DNA of 64,000 nucleotides, taken from assembly GCA_017591395.1 (NCBI GenBank), contig WEDG01000466.1:186001-250000 (forward strand). The letters run 5' to 3'. How positions within the stretch are numbered: the stretch's first letter is position 1; every line of letters starts with the position of its first letter. The position numbers and the translations under genes are program-made. Of the stretch, positions 55,660 to 64,000 are shown in pieces. Below the pieces are notes generated by a model. It was not told where the DNA came from, ran no database searches, and saw only the letters and a program-made list of their open reading frames with translations. This DNA comes from Schistocephalus solidus. Its lineage: Eukaryota; Platyhelminthes; Cestoda; Diphyllobothriidea; Diphyllobothriidae.

Positions 55660-58600
55660 GAAGTATATTCAATGCTTACCTGTCAAATAACACCAAGAGA
55701 CAGATGGAATTGAGTACGTTGAATATTCTGAATGATTAAGCTTAACAATATCCGGGAAAAATTGTCGACAAACGAAGCTATCTTCAAAGTTCGATAGGTC
55801 GAAGGTGATGAGAATTTTCGAAAAAATGGGTCTAGAAGTCATGTCTTATAAACTGCGCTAGTAGTTATCCTAGGGCATATTTTATTTAAAACTGACATTG
55901 AATCCGTAATTGTTGACGCTCGGATACGTGGTTCCACCTAGCCCTCACTTCCAAGAAATATCTATTTATGCCATTTTTATATGCCTAATTTAACCTCTCT
56001 TGCCTTCTGCCGATTACCTCTCAAGTGTTTTCTTGTAGGGTTGAATCAGGTCACTTGGAATATCTAACAAAAGCCATAGGTTTTCATTCTTTCCGCTTTT
56101 ATTTTTTCACGATTAACTGGCGTATTTAAACAGCCTTATGTCCTACATTTACTTGCACTTTGCGTGCTTTTCAAAAACAGCTGTGCATCAAATTGGTTGA
56201 ACCCAACCGCAAAATTCCTATAAATGAAAATATCATACTTCAGGAGCTTTGAGTTTTACTAGGTTTACTATCACATATCTGATTGATGCTGAGAGAAGAG
56301 TAAGAGAGTATTTAATCTGGCGGGGAGAATACAGGCAACACAGAATGGAGCAAACGCACTTTTCCCACTCCACCGAGGGCCACTCGTTTTTGCGTCAATT
56401 CATGCGCACTTGTCTCAATGGAATACCGTCCGCCAGTGAAGACCAAAATCGATCGAAGCCGGAAAATTTTCAAGCCGAAGGCTGAGTCGATCATGGTGCA
56501 AACATTTAGCTGGCGTATTCGATCCGTTCGTTCTTAAATCCTACGCACGAAAAAATGATGTTAGAATTCAGTTAATGAATCCATCGCAGCGGCAGTCCAA
56601 TAAAAATCCAATTCCGAGATCCCCCTTTAGAAGTGAAGATAAAACTGAAATAAACTGAAAACTAAACTAGTGTTTCTAGAATAACGTAGGAGACTGATAT
56701 GAGAGATTTAAATAATAATTTGCTTTAATTGTTACTGAAAACGTTTTGAGTAGAAAATGTGCAACCTGTTATTTTAGGGGTATAAAACTGAAAAATAAAA
56801 AAATTGTACAGGTGATTTTATTTTGGGACTTGTGACGGCGTGTAAGCCGATTGATTTCTGTTTTATTTTCGACAATATATTTACTGCAACGAAGAAACTA
56901 GTAAAGTGAACTTGGTTAATGAGTTAAGTGGCATTAGACGACCGAGCATAATTCAACAACTGGATTCATCAAACTAAAAGAGATGTTTACTTCAAAGGTC
57001 GTGTGCGGTAAGACATATTGTTCTTACATGAGTGGTTTCGTAAAAATTATAATAAAAGACATTGCAATTAGAGCTTGTTTTCTTTGAGCATCTGATGGAT
57101 CACAGCACACCTATTTTTGTGTATGTGTCCCATGTGCACCAACAGATCGTGCCAAGTGACGAAGAAATAGGGAACTGTGGTTCATGAAAGTACCTATGAT
57201 TCCATCTGTGGACTATCTGCGCTAAAGGTGCTCGCGTATATCTGTGATTCCTGTCTCTGATGCTGGCCAAATATGGGCAGCATAAACGAAAACATATAAG
57301 AGGAATCAACCCACACGACTGTCAAGACCCGTTTGCAGCCTACCTTCCTGCTTAAGTGACTGACGGAAACGTTTTTTCGTACATCGTTTGCACGTAGTAG
57401 TTGTTAGAAGAAAATATGTTTTTAACTTAAAGGATTTTGAAGCAGATTCTGGCTTGAGTAATTAATATGAGCTCAGTTGCTGTCAGGACGGGTAGACAAG
57501 ATGAGCTGGCACGTCAGCAGCCTAGCTTTTGCTGTGGGAGCCTAAGTCGCCAACACCAAACTCACTGGCACATGACATGCTTTTAGCGCTGGCTGACAGC
57601 AAGCAACCACCCCATGCTTTCAGTGCCAAGTACAACGCCCGTGGGTGCGTGAGGTTGAGAAAAGGGTGGTGCGAGGCGCTTTTATTCACCGTAGAGAAGT
57701 ACTTGTTGTTACGGGGTTTAGAGTCCGCGATGACCAAAAAATTTAATTTAATCAAAACGCAGCAATTTCTTACCAGATAGTAAACTATTAAGAAAGTAAA
57801 GTAAATTAGAAATAAATTTTGATTTCGAAAGTGACATTACTTGCGCATGCATATATTGCTTGAATACGACAGAGGAAATGGAACTCTTAAGGCAGCCAAA
57901 ATAACTGATTGGTTTTTAATTACTCGATTTTTTTAATTTGTAATGAGTTGAATGAGTAATAAAAGTCTAGCTTTCTAAGTTTACGCAGAGAGGAAAAGGG
58001 GGTTTGGTTAATACCAATGTGGATAACAGCATCTTGCTCCAATAAAATTGACTCAGATTACTTTAAACATCTTTCACATATTGTAATTTACAAATATCCT
58101 GGTTTATTCGTTCAAACGGGAACAGAAAAAATTACTTAAGTAAGGTTTTAAGATACATAGCCTTGTACCGAAATATCCAGATGTTTTTATCAAATCAGGA
58201 AGCCTTCTTTTGAAGGAGCTCTTTTTCGGCCGCCTGCAAAAACCACACTGTGTTAAACAGCTTCTTCAATAGTATGACCCTTTTCCACTAAATTTCAAAA
58301 CCCCTGCAAGTTTTGACAACATTTACAGAAAAGGTCACAGAACATTTTTTTTTCCTTTGCTATTTTGAAGTAATTTACCTCTTTCTTAAAGGTTTTGTTT
58401 GAAGAACATGAAAGCATCGGTTTTCAAAAAGCTCTTAATTCTGATATTTTTTATTACTGTGAGTTTTCCATTCAGAAAAAGGTGTATCAGTACATTTATT
58501 ATTAGTGCTTGTATAGCTTATAATGTATTTCCACATTTGCTGCAAAAATGTATGAGTGCTTGATGACGTGTTCCTAATAAGCTGCTGAATGCAGGTGCAA

Positions 58601-59540
58601 TGCCAAGTCGGTTTCAAAATTATCCTTGAGGTAATAAAGTGTTTTTAGAAACGAAAAATTCACTTTCTTGAATATAAAATTTTAAGAAAACCTTGACCTT
58701 GAAGTCCATTCAATGCATACCCCTATGAAAATTCAAAGTTTCTCACCCTCGTATAATTCTAGAGAGACATTAAATAGTTTTAATAAATAAAAAGGTCATA
58801 ACGTAAGGCCAGTGAAGACCATCTTCACTCTATCACTTTCATTAGGCTCAGTGACCAGTCTCACGAAAGGTCAACTGAAATTATGAAATGTATTTTCGAT
58901 TAAGTAGAAATACTTGATTTGATTTTTGAATAATGCAATCGTGCAAAACAAATCCTAGACATTTCAGCTACATTTGGATTCGATTTTACACAACGGCTTG
59001 GCAAAAACCCTCATTATTTCAGTTGATCATCAATTCTCCTATCAAATCAACTAGTTTTTATACAAATCATGTACAAGTATACTTTTTTTGTAATCATTCT
59101 TTAATATATCGCGTTTATCCGCATTACATACTCTAAGCTATTCACGGCTATTTTTACACTCTTCTGAACTTCTCTAATAATGTTAGCTCGATCTGAAGGT
59201 TAAATAATGTCTATAAGCTGCATTGAGACAAGCTACACACGTAAGATATAAGAAAAAGCATATATTCCGTTTGCCGTCAAGAAGATACCAAAAACTGCTT
59301 CCAAAATAGTTCAAAGCACGTGAACTATGTCACATTATTCATAAGAAGCATGCATAAAAGGACAAATGAGATGCACTGGCAATTAGCTTTTCACATTCTT
59401 AAAACATTCCAGAATTATGGAATTTTAAATCCCAAATGTAATTTTTTTTTCTGCACAATATATAAAGAAGGCATAATGTGCTGCTAGGTGTATGCAGAAA
59501 ATAATAATTTATAGCATATTTCCTATAAACTATAATCGTT
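55660..59540. other. Intergenic, no gene seen
   Basis: AT-rich throughout; ORFs under 85 codons, overlapping on both strands. Confidence 0.6.
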
Positions 59541-59544
59541 AGAA

Positions 59545-59937
59545 ATGCCCTGTATGGCCGCCTAAACAGGAAATGGGAATAAGAACCACCCCGTCTGCTT
59601 GAAATAGGTGGCTTACTGTAAATTTCAGAAAGGGTAAATATTGCCGTTACTTAACGCTAACAACAACCCCAACATGAAATTAAACTGTCACCTTAATCTC
59701 AACCCTACCCCTTCCCTAGACCCTAAAGTTAACATGATCATAACCTACACACTTAACATTATTATGGCCTTAACTACAACTTAGACCTTTAACTCAAACT
59801 TAAACCCTACCCTTAACTCCACCCCAACCCTCACCTTAATCCTAAACATAATTTTCCTGGAAGTTAGCGCGAAGCCACATGCAGTGTGGGCAGTTCTTTT
59901 TCCTGGTAAGGCAGCCATACAAAACATCCTCCGTATG
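59545..59937 (-). mobile_element. MITE-like element, complete, inverted relative to other copies
   Basis: Left GTATGGCCGCCTAAACAGGA, right TTTCCTGGTAAGGCAGCCAT. Interior of CCCTAA/CCTTAA-like words, the complement of the 39.3 kb interior. About 390 bases, noncoding. Confidence 0.75.
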
Positions 59938-59939
59938 AA

Positions 59940-60985
59940 AACAAATGCAAGGGCATCACAAATCAGGCGAAAAAGTGAGCTTCTAAAAATAGATTTTTGG
60001 TACTAAGACCAGATTTCGTTTGTGAGAAAAAAATTCACTTAAAACGTGCATCCTGGCTTGACCATGATATCTTGCGGTTATGCCGTATGATAAAACTGCT
60101 TTCTTATTGAAAGCACACTTCAATATTTTGTTTATTCTCTCATGTGATTGGCTACTGACTGCGTCCACATTTTACAAGAAGATTTCGCTACTGAACGAGA
60201 AATGAAGGAGAAGATTTCAAATAAATCCCTTCCTGCGAGCATTTTAAAGAGGAAAAAATCCGTAGGTAAGCAATTGATTTATATATCTGCCATTTTATGG
60301 TCAGTTAACAGAAAATCTTTTTAAAATATGATTTGATTGAACAAGATATACTTAAGTTATCCGAGAGGGCGTATCAGGCACATTCATTAATCCAGTATGT
60401 ACAAGACATTGTATCAGTCTTACTGTGTGATAAATCGGAAATAGTAACCATTAAAACTGCTTGAGTTTTTAGCCTTGTTGGTATTGTAAACATTAGATTT
60501 AACTTCTCACCGTCTTAACCGGCAAACAGTAACAGCTGACAACGAAACCCTGGACTATACCGAAATAAGACTTCCTCCGCAAAAATATAACAGTTAAATA
60601 ATTATAAAAGCAAACAAAATTGATGATATTGTTAAGAAAAACTAGGTTCGGTTTCGTTAGCATAGTTTCCCACCTTCAAACAACAGGTAAGCTGAGCTTA
60701 TTCTTAAACAGCATTCTCGTTGTTGGTGGAAAAGGTAATTTTTTTCAAAACAAAAACTACTTTTACGTCTGAAAGGAATATAAAACCTATCGGTTTACTC
60801 AGTCTACTTCTTTACTTGTTCGTTCTGAGCATATCATACTGCTTGGTGGAAGCTTAAGACAACTCGACTGCCACACATCAGTAAGACACCATTCAAGGAA
60901 AAACTCACCAAGATATTTGCGTGCTCCCATGCTCACACTCATAGCAAACCATGAAAGTAACACAACATTAATAAGGTCTGCTTTC
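59940..60985. other. Intergenic, no feature seen
   Basis: AT-rich sequence without recognisable genes or repeats. Confidence 0.55.
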
Positions 60986-60989
60986 TAAT

Positions 60990-61447
60990 GGTAAAATATT
61001 TATTTGAGGGGCTTGCAGACCAAGCTATGTAACCCTGCAAATAAAATCAGGCGTTTTCCGCAGGTATTAAAACTGTGAGCGGTAAATCTTTTCTGAATCG
61101 CCTATATTCATTTCTTCACTATGCAACAACGAGGCTTTATAAGGGTTAGTAATATCCACATACACATAATACATATTTGAGAAACATTATATTGAATATT
61201 TAATCTATGTTTTATTTAAATATTTATCTGAGGAGGTTGCAGACCAAGCTACGTAACCCTGCATATTGCCTATAAAATCAGGCCTTTTCCGCAGGTATCG
61301 AAACTGTGAGCGGTAAATCTTTTCTGAATCAACTATATTTATTTCGTCACTATGCAACAACGAGGCTTTACAAGGGTAAGTAATATCATCATACACATAA
61401 AACATAGTTAAGTAACATTATATTGAATAATAAATCTGTTTTATTTA
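60990..61447 (+). repeat. Tandem duplication, two units of ~224-230 bases
   Basis: GCAGACCAAGCTA(T/C)GTAACC, GTGAGCGGTAAATCTTTTCT and TATGCAACAACGAGGCTTTA occur in both units; each begins after TTTTATTTAAATATTT-like sequence. Divergence is moderate. Confidence 0.85.
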
Positions 61448-61864
61448 GCATAAGACAGTGGGGTTAATATAAAGTGATGGTACATATCCGTAGTCCTTTT
61501 CACGTGTATATGAAAAGGTCGAGCCATAGCACAACCGCATATAATATAGTATATAAGCTGATGAGATAGGTAGTGCATTTATATGATGTTTTAATATAAT
61601 AAATATGCATACGTTGCGACCAGGGATAAAGATCTGACAACTATAAATGACAGAGCGTCCTCAAAATTCTCGTATTTTATTTGATTTAAGCATTACGCAC
61701 CCTTTAATCACTGGGGTTGTTTAAGATTATACATTGCAGTCAATTAATAACGAAGCGATATTTGGTATCTGTTAGGGAAAATAGGAATGAATTCGCGATG
61801 AAGAAAGAATATTTACTGAGCCCCCGGTCCCCTAAGTAGTCGTGGCTACCTCAGTAGTATTAAC

Positions 61865-62095
61865 CTATGGAGATAGTATTTTAACAGCGAATAGGATGCA
61901 AAAAAAGGAGTGTCTAAAACAACCGAAACTGGAATGACCACTTCGAGCCTGCTGTCCGGTAGATTTCATAGTAGGCGATTTTTTCGATGAGGTTACGGAC
62001 AACCTCGCCATTTTGCACCTTGGTGTTGCATCTAGAGCCCTCTCAGGCACTCGGACCACAAACAGATATCGTGGAGGCGGGAAGCCTTCCTCCAT
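61865..62095 (-). other. Protein-like stretch with a frame change, unassigned
   Basis: Starts MEEGFPPPRYLFVVRVPERA. After DATPR the next frame reads VQNGEVVRNLIEKIAYYEIY and RTAGSKWSFQFRLF before a stop, which looks more protein-like than the original frame. A one-base shift or an intron boundary at CACCAAG|GTG is possible. Origin unknown. Confidence 0.3.
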
Positions 62096-62099
62096 AGAT

Positions 62100-63203
62100 G
62101 GAAATGAGATTATCTAACCAAATGCAAAGTATTTTAAAGAATCTGACTAGATTCTTCCATTTTTAAGTTTGATAACGATATATTCTCTTATTTCAGAAAT
62201 GCTGTAAATTTAACAGGGAATTTAATTCAAAATTAAGACCTAAATAGGAAGAGTACAATCATTAAAATGAGCAGGTATTGGATTTATTAAACTCAACATT
62301 AAACAAAAGAACAAGAATCACTGATAAATTTATACAAAAAGTAGTGTGCGATGTAGTGAGTTGTAATAAGAGGAGCCTTTTCCAGATTCTGCCCATGTAC
62401 CATTCTGACGTGGTGGTAATAACATCTCTGGTGATATACCATTTACCGCTATCGTTGAATCGTACCAATTTTTCTAGACATTTTTTCGGAGAAACGTTTT
62501 TTTCTAATGGTTTGTCACCATCCCTTTTCGTTAAGAAAGATATTGAGTTGTAAGAATCTTAGTAGTTTTATGGAAGGCACCAGCTGATTGACTATAACAA
62601 CAGTTGGTTTTCCTGGTTATTTAGTTTTTTTTGACTACATTGGCACTAATTAACACCGCAGCGTTTGCTACCGGTTGCATACTGCTTCCCCGTGTCTCAC
62701 CGATTTGGCCTCATCTGACAGTTCATCGCAACATAGTGCGTTTGTTCTGATACTTCTTTTTGCCGAGTTAATGGAGCCGTTACCGGTACCGGTAATGGAG
62801 TTGGATATTCTTCTGGCAGCTAGGCAGTCACAATGACTCCACGATTCCTTCTTCAGTAAGGCACAAGTGAGACCATAACTTACAGCGTCCCAATGTTGTT
62901 CTTCCTAAATGTCTGCAATTTTCAGCCGGTTTATCCTAACTTACCAACTTTGCGTCACCTTTCTTAGATCGGAAATGCGTAATGAGCCTCTTTGACACTG
63001 ATAGGCGTTTTTTTTTGGGTCGCATACTTTGATTTCTGATCCCCATCTGTATTTATTACGCTAACCAGTTTCCAGGGCTCATAAAAACCGAGTGTCAGTA
63101 CAATTCATATCGTTCTGGCAACATTGTCCTCTTATAATGGAGATAAATAACTGTATAACTACTGCCGTCACGTTTATGATCCTCTTCAGGGACCGATCTT
63201 CCT
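62100..63203. other. Intergenic, no gene seen
   Basis: One 91-codon ORF (62278-62553) lacks any motif. CCGTTACCGGTACCGGTAAT near 62780 is a short inverted repeat. Confidence 0.5.
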
Positions 63204-63470
63204 TCAGAATGCCAGTGCGGTCGGAGCGAGATACTGTGTATGAGTGGGTGACATTAAATTTACTGTGAAATCGGACCGTCTTTTGAAGTTTGTGGTATTT
63301 ACGGTAGAGAGAGTTGACAACGTCCTGATTTCGGGAGTGGGATCTGTTTCCCGAACCCTCGAGGCTCTGGTCCGCTGGATTTTTTCAGGTATTCGCAGAT
63401 GTTTCCGACGACTGGTGAACGCATCTTCTTGTATCTTTAATACGTCCAAGAGACTTTTCACTTCAGGCAT
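63204..63470 (-). other. ORF of 88 codons, possible exon or repeat protein, unassigned
   Basis: MPEVKSLLDVLKIQEDAFTS, then RIPEKIQRTRASRVRETDPT and TLSTLSTVNTTNFKRRSDFT. Charged, helix-like composition; the opposite strand is also open. No family recognised. Confidence 0.25.
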
Positions 63471-64000
63471 AAGACATGATCTGGTGGTTAACTAGGGTTG
63501 TAAGGGCCAAGTCTTTCAGGAGATTTTAAGCAGACCTTTGTGTTGTGTCGAATGGCTAAATGTTGAGGAGTAGAATAAGGTAGATTTTATCGATTGACTG
63601 CTATATGCATTTAGCCAGAACATGATTTTAGTCCTCGAGGGCATGAAAGCTTTGCAAATTATAGAAAACCAGTCGGTCATTGTACCAAGTGCCCGTATGA
63701 ATAACTAAAATAAATAACAGGGCTAATAAGGCTAAAGTAGTGTCATCTATTCTGCACTTGCTTACTTGTTGAATAATGGTTGAGAGTTAATAACCACGGA
63801 ATTGGCGGAACACCTAGCCTTAACTTGCCGCATACGCTATCAGGCAATGATGCCTTTTCACTTCAAACCATAATCTTTGTTCAGACGGTGACTGCCACTA
63901 CAATTGTGATCAGCCTAACTCCCCACATTACGCAGGCCTTGAATAAAACTGCTGCTGTGTACGTATCCCATCCAAAGTCCTTGCTCTATCCACCCCTCTG
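63471..64000. other. Right end of window, no feature seen
   Basis: No gene or repeat supported. Confidence 0.5.

Noticed and set aside
1..64000. CRISPR arrays, bacterial operons, ribosome binding sites, rho-independent terminators
   Set aside because: The sequence is a eukaryotic genome segment; none of these was seen.

Overview
The window is eukaryotic: long introns with GT/AG splice sites, AT, GAA and TTAGGG-like simple repeats, no operons. The transposons point to a flatworm, most likely a diphyllobothriid tapeworm (Spirometra/Schistocephalus/Dibothriocephalus-like): an RTE-type non-LTR element whose protein ends in C2H2 fingers with the repeated phrase 'HRTE(T/A)GEPVPGAP', many Penelope-like elements (PLEs), and a tRNA-derived SINE/satellite. 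The species call is inference; no search was run.

Host genes. Two divergently oriented copies of one gene are present, a leucyl aminopeptidase of peptidase family M17 (LAP-1/ZK353.6-like). The plus-strand copy is complete: nine exons from 26608 to 50028 join in frame to 519 codons plus a stop, with all metal-binding and catalytic residues of the family, an N-terminal signal peptide, and an AATAAA 96 bases after the stop. The minus-strand copy starts at 12323 and runs off the left edge; only exons 1-3 are in the window. Exons 2 and 3 have exactly the same lengths as in the plus copy (83 and 136 bases), but exon 1 carries a one-base frameshift.

Layout. 1-12.3 kb: minus-copy exons and introns. 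Intron 2 holds a nested repeat block (0.85-5.5 kb) made of (AT)n runs, a seven-unit array of a 309-base tRNA-like SINE, and a decayed PLE with a terminal direct repeat. 12.4-26.5 kb: intergenic, with a 4.5-kb decayed RTE element (16.6-21.2 kb), a tandem GC-rich repeat (21.2-22.5 kb) and PLE ends. 26.6-50.1 kb: plus-copy gene; its introns carry GAA tracts, MITE-like elements with telomere-like interiors, and dispersed repeats. 50.1-64 kb: intergenic DNA with PLE relics, one complete MITE-like element, a tandem duplication and a few unassigned ORFs.

The most interesting signals are catalytic-RNA candidates. (1) A canonical-looking hammerhead ribozyme fold on the minus strand at 5312-5400, in the terminal repeat of the PLE. 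(2) A hammerhead-like fold repeated once per monomer in the tRNA-SINE array, the same architecture as the schistosome Sm-alpha satellite (pol III promoter plus hammerhead in a tandem repeat). (3) A conserved hammerhead-like motif at PLE 3' ends at four other places. No CRISPR, bacterial promoters, riboswitches or intact tRNA/rRNA genes were seen.
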